From positions 683,091-747,090 of the forward strand of contig NZ_JAPPRR010000002.1 of NCBI RefSeq assembly GCF_026719705.1: a DNA stretch of 64,000 nt, written 5' to 3'. The notes beneath the pieces were generated by a model, which ran no database searches, was not told the origin of the DNA, and saw only the letters and a program-made list of their open reading frames with translations. Below, piece after piece: positions 50,730 to 58,925 of the stretch. The DNA comes from Pseudokordiimonas caeni (GTDB lineage: Bacteria > Pseudomonadota > Alphaproteobacteria > Sphingomonadales > Kordiimonadaceae). Each line of letters opens with the position of its first letter. Position 1 is the stretch's first letter. The position numbers were made by a program, and so were the translations under genes.

Positions 50730-51677
50730 ATGGATGTGCTTCTCGAAGCGCGAGACCTGAAGAAACACTTCGGGCCGCTTCGCGCCGTGGATGGTATCTC
50801 GCTTTCTGTGAAGAAGGGCGAAGTGCTGGGTTTCCTCGGCCCCAACGGTGCCGGTAAAACTACCACTATGAAAATGCTGACAGGCTTTCTGGCGCCAAGC
50901 GCCGGATCGGCCATTGTTTGCGGTGAAACGGTCACGGCCGGCAATGCCGCCGCGCGCCGCCGCATCGGCTACCTGCCGGAAGGCGCGCCGCTTTACGGCG
51001 ACATGACGCCTGCCGGCTTCCTCGCCTTCATCGCCGCCGCCCACGGGATCGAAGGGGCAGTTGCGGAAAAAGCGGTGCGCGATGCCGCCGGTGCTGTGCA
51101 GCTTGAAAAGGTGATGGAACAGCGGATCGAAACGCTGTCCAAAGGCTTCAAGCGCCGGGTGGGGCTTGCCGCCGCCATCCTGCATTCCCCTGATGTGCTG
51201 ATCCTGGATGAGCCGACCGACGGCCTTGACCCCAACCAGAAGCATGAAGTGCGCCGCCTGATTGGCGCCATGTCGGCCGAGCGCGCCATCATCATCTCGA
51301 CCCATATCCTTGAAGAGGTCGAGGCGCTGTGCAGCCGCGCCGTGATCATCAACGCCGGGCGCATTGTCGCGGACGGCACGCCCTCGGCCCTGAAGGCGCG
51401 GTCGATCTATGTCGGTGCCGTGACCATGCTGGTGCCCTCGGCCGATGCCGATGCCATTGTGAATGCTGCCAAGGCGCTTGATGGTGTGGCAGGCGTGGAA
51501 GCAGCGGGTGAGGGCGACCGTACCCGGCTGACGATCCTCGCCAAGCCCGCAGCCCAGATCGCCGATCCGGTCGGTGACCTGGTCGCCAAGCACGGCTGGC
51601 ATGTCAGCCAGTTTTCGGTTGATGGGGGCCGGCTGGACGATGTGTTCCGCAGCGTGACGACGGGGAAGGCAGCATGA
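50730..51677 (+). CDS. ABC transporter ATP-binding protein, GldA-like
   Basis: A 315-residue nucleotide-binding subunit. Walker A is LGPNGAGKTTTMKML (about 35-49), the signature is LSKGFKRRVGLAAAI, Walker B is VLILDEPTDGLDPNQKHEV, and the switch His is ISTHILEEVE. The roughly 75-residue C-terminal extension (after about 240) is the usual regulatory part of ABC-2-type ATPases. It is followed by a permease overlapping at ATGA, then a GldG-like and a DUF4340 gene. Despite the GldA resemblance, this four-gene set occurs in many non-gliding proteobacteria and its export substrate is unknown. Confidence 0.92.
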   Translation: MDVLLEARDLKKHFGPLRAVDGISLSVKKGEVLGFLGPNGAGKTTTMKMLTGFLAPSAGSAIVCGETVTAGNAAARRRIGYLPEGAPLYGDMTPAGFLAFIAAAHGIEGAVAEKAVRDAAGAVQLEKVMEQRIETLSKGFKRRVGLAAAILHSPDVLILDEPTDGLDPNQKHEVRRLIGAMSAERAIIISTHILEEVEALCSRAVIINAGRIVADGTPSALKARSIYVGAVTMLVPSADADAIVNAAKALDGVAGVEAAGEGDRTRLTILAKPAAQIADPVGDLVAKHGWHVSQFSVDGGRLDDVFRSVTTGKAA

Positions 51678-52411
51678 AGGATATGATGACCATCTTCCGG
51701 CGCGAGTTCGCGAGCTATTTCGCCACGCCGCTCGCTTATGTGTTCCTTGTGATCTTCCTTGTGATGCAGGGGCTTTTTACCTTCTATGTCGGCCAGTTTT
51801 ACGAGCGCGAGCAGGCTGACCTTGTCTCCTTCTTCGCCTACCATCCGTGGCTTTACCTGTTCCTTGTGCCGGCCATCGGCATGCGGCTCTGGGCCGAGGA
51901 ACGCAAGTCGGGCACGCTTGAACTGCTCCTTACCCTGCCGGTAAATACGAGCGCGGTGATTGCCGGCAAGTATCTCGCGGCCTTCGCCTTCACGGGCCTG
52001 GCGCTTGCGATGACGCTGCCGATCTGGATTACCGTCAACTGGCTCGGCGACCCCGATAACGGAGTGATCGTGACGGGCTATCTTGGCTCGCTCCTGATGG
52101 CTGGTGCCTATCTTGCCATCGCGGCGGCCATGTCGGCGCTGACCAAGAACCAGGTCGTGGCCTTCATCCTTGCCGTGTCCGTCTGCTTCCTTTTCATGGT
52201 GTCGGGCCTGCCGATGGTGCTGGATACCGCAGGCGGCATCCTGCCCGGGCCGCTCGTCGGCGTGGTCGCCAACCTGTCGTTCCTCGCGCATTTTGAAAAT
52301 CTGCAGAAGGGTGTCGTCGGCCTTTCCGACGTTGTCTATTTCCTCACCGTGATCGCCCTGTGGCTCGGCATCAACCGGGTGATCGTTGAAAGCAAGCGGG
52401 AGGCCGGTTGA
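51674..52411 (+). CDS. ABC-2 type permease, GldF-like
   Basis: A 245-residue membrane protein with six helices: a cytosolic start MTIFRREFASYFATPLAYVF, then TMs at about 25-45, 60-75, 110-125, 145-165, 175-195 and 220-237. RLWAEERKSGTLELLLTLPV between TM2 and TM3 is the conserved ABC-2 coupling helix. Its start overlaps the ATPase stop by 4 bases and its stop overlaps the next start (TGATG), so the three are translated as a chain. Confidence 0.9.
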   Translation: MKDMMTIFRREFASYFATPLAYVFLVIFLVMQGLFTFYVGQFYEREQADLVSFFAYHPWLYLFLVPAIGMRLWAEERKSGTLELLLTLPVNTSAVIAGKYLAAFAFTGLALAMTLPIWITVNWLGDPDNGVIVTGYLGSLLMAGAYLAIAAAMSALTKNQVVAFILAVSVCFLFMVSGLPMVLDTAGGILPGPLVGVVANLSFLAHFENLQKGVVGLSDVVYFLTVIALWLGINRVIVESKREAG

Positions 52412-54270
52412 TGGGTAACCTTATGTCCAGACTGACGACGCGCCCCGGCGCGCTCATTGCCCTGATGGTGCTTCTGTTCCTGTCGGTCACGATCCTTGGC
52501 GACCGCTTCCTGCGCGGGGTCAGCCTCGATCTTACCGAAGACGGGCTCTATACCCTGTCGGATGGCACGATCGAAACGATCGAGGCATTGGGCGAGCCCG
52601 TGACCTTCGACCTCTATTTCTCCCGCGCGCTCGCCACGCCCTATCCGCAACTTCTGTCGTTCGGCAAGCGGATCGAGGATCTGGTGGCCACACTTGCCAG
52701 TCGGTCCGGCGGCAAGATCATCCTGAATGTGATCGAGCCCGAGCCCTTCTCGGAAGACGAGGACCGCGCGGTGGAAGCCGGCCTCAAGGGTGTGCCGCTT
52801 ACCGATGGCTCGACGCTCTATCTGGGCCTTGCCGCGCGCAACGCGGTGGACGGTGAAGCCTCGATCCCCTTCTTCAGCCAGGAACGCGAGCAGTTCCTTG
52901 AGTACGATCTCGTCAAACTCATCGGGTCGCTCTCGGACGCCGGCAAGAAACGGCTGACGCTCCTGACGGCTTTGCCCATGCAGTTCGGCCCCGGCGGCCC
53001 GCAGGCCATGATGTCGGGTCAGGCGCAGCCTTATGTGCTTTATGAACAGCTTCGCGAATTCTATGACGTGCAGGAAATTGCCGAGGATTTCACCGAAATC
53101 CCGACTGAAACCGACGTCCTGATGATCGTGCAGCCACCGGCCTTGAATGACGACCAGCTTTTCGCCATCGACCAGTTCGTGCTGAAAGGCGGTCGGGCGC
53201 TGGTGTTTCTTGACCCGCACTCGGAAGCCATGAACCCGCGGGCCATGGCGCCTTCGCCCTCGAACCTGGGGCCGCTCCTGAAGGCCTGGGGTGTGGACAT
53301 GCCCGAAGGCAAGGTCCTTGGTGATGCCGCGCTTGCCCAACGTGTGCAGATGGGCGGCTATGGCCCCGATTCGGTGAAGGACTATGTTTTCTGGCTGAAT
53401 ATTGGCAAATCGAACCTGAACGGCGACGATGTGGTCACCGGTGCCATCGACACGCTCAATCTGGCAAGCGTTGGTGTGCTGAACCCGGTTGAAGGGGCAA
53501 CCACGACCGTGACACCGCTCATCACCTCGAGCTCGGCTTCGATGCTGTTCGATGCTGCCCGCGCCGTCGGCATGCCGGACCCGGACGGGCTGATGCGCGA
53601 CATGGTGTCGGACGGGGAAACCCATATCATCGGCGCTCGCCTCTCGGGCCCCGCGAAATCGGCCTATCCCGACCGCGTGAAGGTGGACGCGCCAACCGTT
53701 GATGCCGGCGGCGTGGCCGAAGGCAATATCAATCTGGTGCTGGTGGCGGACAGCGACCTTTTTGACGACCGCTTCTGGGTGCAGGTCCAGAATTTCATGG
53801 GCGAACGGATGGCCGTGCCGGTGGCCGGCAACGGTGGCTTCGTGCTGAACCTTGCCGATCATATCGCGGGCTCCGAAGCGCTTCTTGACCTGCGCGCCCG
53901 CGGCATCGCCCGCCGGCCTTTCGTGAAGGTGGAGGAAATGCGCCGCGAGGCGGATGCCCGCTACCGGTCGGAGGAGCAGGCGCTTGAAGAAAAGCTGCAG
54001 GCCGCCGAACAGCGCCTTGCCGAGCTCGAGGGCCAAGTGCCGGAAGGTCAGGCCGTCTTCTCGCCTGAGCAGGAAGCCGAGATCGAACGCTTCCGCACCG
54101 AGCTTGTGGATACCCGCAAGGCGCTGCGGGAAGTGAAGCGGGAACTGCGCACCGAAATCGAAGGCCTTGGCCACCGCCTTGCCTTCATCAACATTGCGCT
54201 CATACCGATCCTTCTGGTACTCGCAGCACTCGGCCGGGCTTATGTCCGGCGCCGCCGGATCACCGGTTGA
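52411..54270 (+). CDS. GldG-like ABC-associated membrane protein (ABC_transp_aux domain)
   Basis: A 619-residue protein with TM helices at each end (about 12-32 and 590-612) and a large extracytoplasmic domain between. That domain begins DLTEDGLYTLSDGTIETIEA, LGEPVTFDLYFS, and has GPLLKAWGVDMPEGKVLGD, signatures of the ABC_transp_aux family (IFT52/GldG fold). A coiled coil at about 510-590 (EEQALEEKLQAAEQRLAELE) precedes the C-terminal anchor. It probably acts as the periplasmic partner of the GldF/GldA exporter. ATG at 52411 is used, as the TTG three bases upstream has no separate ribosome site. Confidence 0.9.
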   Translation: MGNLMSRLTTRPGALIALMVLLFLSVTILGDRFLRGVSLDLTEDGLYTLSDGTIETIEALGEPVTFDLYFSRALATPYPQLLSFGKRIEDLVATLASRSGGKIILNVIEPEPFSEDEDRAVEAGLKGVPLTDGSTLYLGLAARNAVDGEASIPFFSQEREQFLEYDLVKLIGSLSDAGKKRLTLLTALPMQFGPGGPQAMMSGQAQPYVLYEQLREFYDVQEIAEDFTEIPTETDVLMIVQPPALNDDQLFAIDQFVLKGGRALVFLDPHSEAMNPRAMAPSPSNLGPLLKAWGVDMPEGKVLGDAALAQRVQMGGYGPDSVKDYVFWLNIGKSNLNGDDVVTGAIDTLNLASVGVLNPVEGATTTVTPLITSSSASMLFDAARAVGMPDPDGLMRDMVSDGETHIIGARLSGPAKSAYPDRVKVDAPTVDAGGVAEGNINLVLVADSDLFDDRFWVQVQNFMGERMAVPVAGNGGFVLNLADHIAGSEALLDLRARGIARRPFVKVEEMRREADARYRSEEQALEEKLQAAEQRLAELEGQVPEGQAVFSPEQEAEIERFRTELVDTRKALREVKRELRTEIEGLGHRLAFINIALIPILLVLAALGRAYVRRRRITG

Positions 54271-54281
54271 AGGGAAGAGAG

Positions 54282-55337
54282 ATGACCGAACGCACCACCA
54301 ATATCCTTGGCTGGCTGACCCTTGTGGCCGTGCTGGCGGCTATCTGGGTCCTGTTCGGGGAAGACCCGACTCGCGAGCATGGCGCCCGTGGCGAGCCGAC
54401 CTTCCCGGGGCTCGAAGCCACCATCAACGAGGCGGTGAAGGCCAAGGTATGGACGAAGGACGGCAAAGGCCATGTCACCCTCAATAAGGGTGACGCTGGT
54501 TGGACCATCGAGGAACGCGGCGGCTATGCGGCGGACGACGCCAAGGTTCTCACCTTCCTGCGCGGCCTTGTCACCTCCACCCGGCGCGAACCCAAGACGG
54601 GCAGCGAAAGCGGGCTCAAGGAAGTGGGCCTCGGGCCCGACGCGCCTGCCATCGAGGTGATGGGCGCGAACGACAAGATGCTGGCCACCTTCAAACAGGG
54701 CAAGCGCCGCGCGCATCCGGATGGCAAGTCGCTCACCTATGTGATCCGCCCGGATGAGGAACGTTCTTGGCTCGTCACCGACCTGGCCGAGGTGTCGGCC
54801 GATCCCGCCTTCTGGATCGAACCGCAGGTGTTCGACATCAAGGAAAGCCGCGTGGCGGAAGTCACCCTTTCGGGCGTGACCCTGTCGCGCGGCCTTGATG
54901 CCACCGATTTCAGCGTGCTGACGGCGCGTGAGGATGAAAAGCCGGCAGGGGCGTGGGAACTGCGCGAACCTGCCCATATCCTGACGGCGCTGACGGCCAC
55001 GGACGTGCGCTCGTTCGAGGGGCTGGAAGCCGCCCCTGTGCAGACAGTGTCGCTTAAAACCTATGACGGCCTCACCATCATGCTGGAGCTTTATGCGCTC
55101 GATGACGCCACCTGGGCACGGCCGGTTGCCTTCTTCGATCCCTCGGCGCGCGATCAGGGCGAGCCCGGTATCCTGCCCGACGCACCCGAAGATGGTGCCG
55201 CCGAGGCGGAGGCCATCAAGGCACGGGTGAACGGCTGGCTTTACAGGCTTGCCGAGGCTGACGCCAAGGTGCTTCTGAAGGACCGGTCGGGCTTTGTGAC
55301 CGAGACGAAGGTCACCTCTTCCCTCGGCCAGTCTTGA
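54282..55337 (+). CDS. DUF4340 membrane-anchored protein
   Basis: A 351-residue protein with one N-terminal TM (ILGWLTLVAVLAAIWVLFG) and a periplasmic part with the repeated DUF4340 pattern: VWTKDGKGHVTLNKGDAGWT, ERGGYAADDAKVLTFLRGLV, and RSWLVTDLAEVSADPAFWIE. The family almost always follows GldG-like proteins. AGGGAAGAG is 4-5 bases before ATG 54282; a TTG at 54267 is rejected. It completes the four-gene export set. Confidence 0.9.
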   Translation: MTERTTNILGWLTLVAVLAAIWVLFGEDPTREHGARGEPTFPGLEATINEAVKAKVWTKDGKGHVTLNKGDAGWTIEERGGYAADDAKVLTFLRGLVTSTRREPKTGSESGLKEVGLGPDAPAIEVMGANDKMLATFKQGKRRAHPDGKSLTYVIRPDEERSWLVTDLAEVSADPAFWIEPQVFDIKESRVAEVTLSGVTLSRGLDATDFSVLTAREDEKPAGAWELREPAHILTALTATDVRSFEGLEAAPVQTVSLKTYDGLTIMLELYALDDATWARPVAFFDPSARDQGEPGILPDAPEDGAAEAEAIKARVNGWLYRLAEADAKVLLKDRSGFVTETKVTSSLGQS

Positions 55338-55429
55338 ATCCGCGAAAGCGTTCCCTAAATCGGGGGCATGGAGTGGCGAACGCCATTCCGGCCCCTTTCC
55401 ATTTTTGACGAGATAACCCGAGGACAGAT

Positions 55430-57343
55430 ATGGCTGACGATGTAAAACAGGCAGCAGAAGCCAAAGAAACCCGTGGCTTCGAGGCAGAAGTCTCGCGCCT
55501 GCTGCATATGATGGTGCATTCCGTTTATTCGGACCGCGAGATTTTCCTGCGCGAGCTGATTTCGAACGCGTCGGACGCGTGCGACAAGCTGCGCTATGAA
55601 GCGCTGACGAACCCCGCGCTCACCGCTGACGACCCGGCCTTCAAAATCGCCATCACTGTGGATGAAGCGGCCCGCACGCTGACGGTTTCCGATAACGGCG
55701 TCGGCATGAGCCATGATGACCTGATCGCCAACCTCGGCACCATCGCGCGCTCGGGCACCGCGGGCTTTGCTGAGAAGCTGACCGGTGACGCCAAGAAGGA
55801 CGTGCAGCTGATTGGCCAGTTCGGTGTCGGCTTCTATTCCGTCTTCATGGTCGCCGACAAGGTGACCGTGACCTCGAAGCGTGCCGGCGAGGATGTGGCG
55901 CACGTATGGGAAAGCAGCGGCGAGGGTTCCTACACCGTGGCACCGGCCGGGAAAGCCACACGCGGCACCGATATCGTGCTGCATATCAAGGAAGACGCCG
56001 ACGAATTCCTGAAGAAATTCCGGCTCGAGACCATCATCCGCACCTATAGCGACCATATCGGCGTGCCGATCACGCTGGCGGTGAAGGCGAAGGACCAGGC
56101 GGAAGAGGCGGAAGCCGCTGCCGTCAACGAAGGCTCCGCTCTCTGGACCCGCCCGAAGGCGGATGTGACGGAAGAGCAATACAAGGAATTCTACCACCAT
56201 GTCGCCCATGCGTGGGACGATCCGGCCCTGACGCTGCATTACAAGGCCGAAGGCATGCAGGAATATACCGTGCTTCTGTATGTTCCGGGCGCCTCGCCGA
56301 TGGATCTTTTCGATCCCGCCCGCAAGCCCAAGGTGAAGCTTTATGTGAAGAAGGTCTTCATCACCGATGATACGGGCGAGCTGATCCCCGGCTGGCTGCG
56401 CTTCCTGAAAGGTGTGGTCGATAGCCAGGACCTGCCGCTCAATGTCAGCCGCGAGATGCTGCAGAATAATCCGCTTGTCACCCGCATGTCGAAAGCCATC
56501 GTCAAGCGCGTGCTGGGCGAACTTGAAAAGCTTGCGGAAAGCGACAAGGACAAGTTCGAGGCCATCTGGGCGAACTTCGGCGCCGTCCTCAAGGAAGGCA
56601 TCTACGAAGATTTCGAGCGTCGCGAGCAACTGCTGAAACTCGCCCGCTTCAAATCGACGAATGGCGACGGCTGGACCACGCTTGCCGATTATGTCTCGCG
56701 CATGAAGGAAGGCCAGAAGGCCATCTATTATGTCACCGGCCCCGACGAGGCCGCCGCGCGCCGCCTGCCCCAGCTTGAGGGCTTCAAGGCCAAGGGCGTT
56801 GAAGTGCTGGTGCTCGCTGATGCGGTTGACGAATTCTGGCTGCAGATGGTGACGGAACATGAAGGCCATGCCTTCCAGTCGATCACCCGAGGCGGCTGTG
56901 ACCTCAAGGACATCAAGGGCGAGGACAAGCCGGAAGATGCCGGCAAACCCAAGGCTACCGAAGGCGCGATGACGGCGCTGACCGTGCTGATGAAGGAAGT
57001 GCTCGGCGACACCGTGAAGGAGGTGCGCGCTTCCGACCGCCTCATCGAAACGCTAGCCTGTCTTGTCGCTGACGAAAGCGCGATGGACATGCATCTCGAA
57101 CGCTTGCTGAAGGCGCACAAGAAGCTCGATCACCTGTCGGCCCGCATTCTGGAAGTGAATCCCGGCCACCCGCTGATCGTCGCGCTCGCCGCCAAGGCCG
57201 GCGACAAGGGCGCCGCCGACAGCCTGAAGGATGCCGTGCATCTGGTGTATGATCAGGCGCGCATTCTGGAAGGCGAAGTGCCCGAAGATCCGACAGCTTT
57301 CGCCCGCCGCGTAGGTGAGGTGATGGTCAAGGCGCTTGGCTGA
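55430..57343 (+). CDS. htpG: Molecular chaperone HtpG (Hsp90)
   Basis: A 637-residue ATP-dependent chaperone. GHKL ATPase domain: LRELISNASDACDKLRYEAL, DNGVGMSHDDLIANLGTIAR and GQFGVGFYSVFMVADKV. A middle domain includes LPLNVSREMLQNN with the catalytic-loop Arg, and a C-terminal dimerisation domain follows. Length and all motifs match proteobacterial HtpG. It is monocistronic. The flanking genes (DUF4340 and flagellin) are unrelated in function. Confidence 0.97.
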   Translation: MADDVKQAAEAKETRGFEAEVSRLLHMMVHSVYSDREIFLRELISNASDACDKLRYEALTNPALTADDPAFKIAITVDEAARTLTVSDNGVGMSHDDLIANLGTIARSGTAGFAEKLTGDAKKDVQLIGQFGVGFYSVFMVADKVTVTSKRAGEDVAHVWESSGEGSYTVAPAGKATRGTDIVLHIKEDADEFLKKFRLETIIRTYSDHIGVPITLAVKAKDQAEEAEAAAVNEGSALWTRPKADVTEEQYKEFYHHVAHAWDDPALTLHYKAEGMQEYTVLLYVPGASPMDLFDPARKPKVKLYVKKVFITDDTGELIPGWLRFLKGVVDSQDLPLNVSREMLQNNPLVTRMSKAIVKRVLGELEKLAESDKDKFEAIWANFGAVLKEGIYEDFERREQLLKLARFKSTNGDGWTTLADYVSRMKEGQKAIYYVTGPDEAAARRLPQLEGFKAKGVEVLVLADAVDEFWLQMVTEHEGHAFQSITRGGCDLKDIKGEDKPEDAGKPKATEGAMTALTVLMKEVLGDTVKEVRASDRLIETLACLVADESAMDMHLERLLKAHKKLDHLSARILEVNPGHPLIVALAAKAGDKGAADSLKDAVHLVYDQARILEGEVPEDPTAFARRVGEVMVKALG

Positions 57344-57422
57344 TCGGCAATAATTGCCTGCGAAGTGGGTGGCACAAGTTGCCGCCCTGCAGAAATTGCC
57401 TATATCGAAAAACATGAGTCGG

Positions 57423-57455
57423 AACGGGGTGTTACAGCGCCCCGTTTCTTTTTGC
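57423..57455 (+). terminator. Intrinsic terminator after htpG
   Basis: AACGGGG (57423-57429) pairs with CCCCGTT (57440-57446), followed by TCTTTTTG. It sits 80 bases past the htpG stop. Confidence 0.8.
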
Positions 57456-57501
57456 GCGGATTCCTGCGGGGAATCTGAAAATGAATCACTTTTTTGAGAT
57501 C

Positions 57502-57515
57502 GGCATAGTTATTGC
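57502..57515 (+). promoter_or_regulatory. Candidate sigma-54 promoter of the flagellin gene
   Basis: GG (57502-57503), ten bases, GC (57514-57515) in the context CGGCATAGTTATTGCTT matches the -24/-12 consensus TGGCAC-N5-TTGC with the invariant GG-N10-GC. It would give a start near 57527 and a leader of about 68 bases. In Caulobacter, late flagellin genes are sigma-54 controlled. Confidence 0.6.
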
Positions 57516-57594
57516 TTAAAATTTTAACGGAGCAGTATGCCCCGCAGACAGAATGTCAACCCGCCGCCGAACGCGGTAAACGAGCAGTAGCTTA

Positions 57595-58785
57595 ATGTTC
57601 TCGGTGAACACCAACGCAGGGGCGCTTAAATCCCTGCAAAATCTGAACACGACGAGCGGCCTTCTGGACCGCACCCAGGGTCGTGTGAACACCGGACTGA
57701 AGGTCGCATCCGCCAAGGATAACGCGGCCGTTTTTGCTATTGCCCAGACCATGCGTGGCAATCTCGCTGGCCTCAGCGCAGTTCAAAACTCGCTTGACCG
57801 GGCCATGTCGACCCTCGATGTCGCCATCGCCGGCGCTGAAGCAATTTCCGATCTTCTCATTGAAATGAAAGAAAAGGCAGTTGCCGCCAAGGACCCGGGC
57901 CTTGATGCCGACAGCCGCACGTCGCTCAGTGATGACTTCGTGCAGTTGCGCGACCAGATCGAAAGCATAGCCCGTAACGCATCCTTCAACGGCACGAACC
58001 TGCTGACAGGCGACAGTCTCGCAGCCATTACCGATGAAAGCGGCACGTCTGCCAATACGATCACCGGTACCTTCGCGGAACTCACCCTGAGCGCCCTCAG
58101 CCTGAACGAGACAAACCTGACGACTATTCCCGCAACGTCCGTCAGCGGAACCGTTGAATCGCTTGCAGGACAGAATCTTTTTGCCAACTCGGATTCGGAC
58201 TTTCTGGCAGCGCTCGTCAATCTGGAGAATGCCAACGGCGGAAATCTTGGGGGCGAGAATATCAATACGGGAACGTTCGCCACCAGCAACAACGATGGTC
58301 AGGCATTCGACACCGATTATGTGGACGCCGTCTTCGCTGCACTGGGCGTTTCGAATCAGTATGATTCGGCGAAGCTAGACGGATTTTCCCCCTTTGAAAT
58401 CGATTTCTCCGCAAGTTCGACCATTCATCTGGTAAGGGACGGTGCTTCCTCCTATCTGGTGAATGGCGACCCGACAGCGGGTGCTGGTTCGGCTGATAGC
58501 CCAGAGGCAGCCGGGAATGCCCTGACCAAGATCGAAACAGCCATCGATACCGTTAATACGGCGCTCTCTAAGCTTGGCTCAACCGCCAAGCGGCTGGAAA
58601 TCCAGAAGGGCTTCACGACCAAGCTTTCGGATGGCATTGATGTGGGGATCGGCAATCTGGTGGATGCTGACCTCGCCAAGGAAAGCGCCCTCTTGCAGGC
58701 GTTCCAGACGAAGCAGCAGCTTGGCCTGCAGGCGCTGGGTATTGCCAACCAGGCGCCGCAGTCGGTCCTCAGCCTCTTCAGCTAA
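57595..58785 (+). CDS. Flagellin
   Basis: A 396-residue filament subunit. The D0/D1 regions are intact: SVNTNAGALKSLQNLNTTSG, GLKVASAKDNAAVFAIAQTM, and SIARNASFNGTNLLTGDS at the N-terminal side, and ALLQAFQTKQQLGLQALGIA at the C-terminus, ending SLFS. Residues about 150-310 are the variable surface region, rich in Asn, Ser and Thr and lower in GC. There is no obvious ribosome site before the ATG, which fits flagellins whose translation is controlled (Caulobacter FlbT/FlaF binding the leader). No other flagellar gene lies in the window. Confidence 0.95.
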   Translation: MFSVNTNAGALKSLQNLNTTSGLLDRTQGRVNTGLKVASAKDNAAVFAIAQTMRGNLAGLSAVQNSLDRAMSTLDVAIAGAEAISDLLIEMKEKAVAAKDPGLDADSRTSLSDDFVQLRDQIESIARNASFNGTNLLTGDSLAAITDESGTSANTITGTFAELTLSALSLNETNLTTIPATSVSGTVESLAGQNLFANSDSDFLAALVNLENANGGNLGGENINTGTFATSNNDGQAFDTDYVDAVFAALGVSNQYDSAKLDGFSPFEIDFSASSTIHLVRDGASSYLVNGDPTAGAGSADSPEAAGNALTKIETAIDTVNTALSKLGSTAKRLEIQKGFTTKLSDGIDVGIGNLVDADLAKESALLQAFQTKQQLGLQALGIANQAPQSVLSLFS

Positions 58786-58819
58786 AAGCTCTCTCTGTCG
58801 GTTATAACGGAAACGCGCC

Positions 58820-58907
58820 CTTCGAGACGCCCTTCGGGCTCCTCAGGGCGAGCGGTGCAGCATGGAATGCCGTTCGGTCTGAGGAACGGCGAAGCCGTGT
58901 CTCGAAG
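58820..58907. repeat. REP-like palindromic intergenic element
   Basis: An 88-base block of nested inverted repeats: outer CTTCGAGAC (58820-58828) with GTCTCGAAG (58899-58907), and an inner CCTCAG (58841-58846) with CTGAGG (58879-58884). CTTCGAGAC and CTCAGGACGA-like words are typical of alphaproteobacterial REP elements. It lies between convergent flagellin and folC genes, where it can also act as a shared terminator. Confidence 0.7.
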
Positions 58908-58925
58908 ACCGCAGCGTTGGGCGCC

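Noticed and set aside
52336-54174. 612-codon minus-strand open frame
   Set aside because: It lies entirely antisense to the GldG-like gene, whose domains and overlaps with its neighbours are clear.
50730-55337. Gliding motility machinery
   Set aside because: Only the GldA, GldF and GldG-like exporter parts are present; no GldB, K, L, M or N or Spr genes, and a flagellin indicates swimming.
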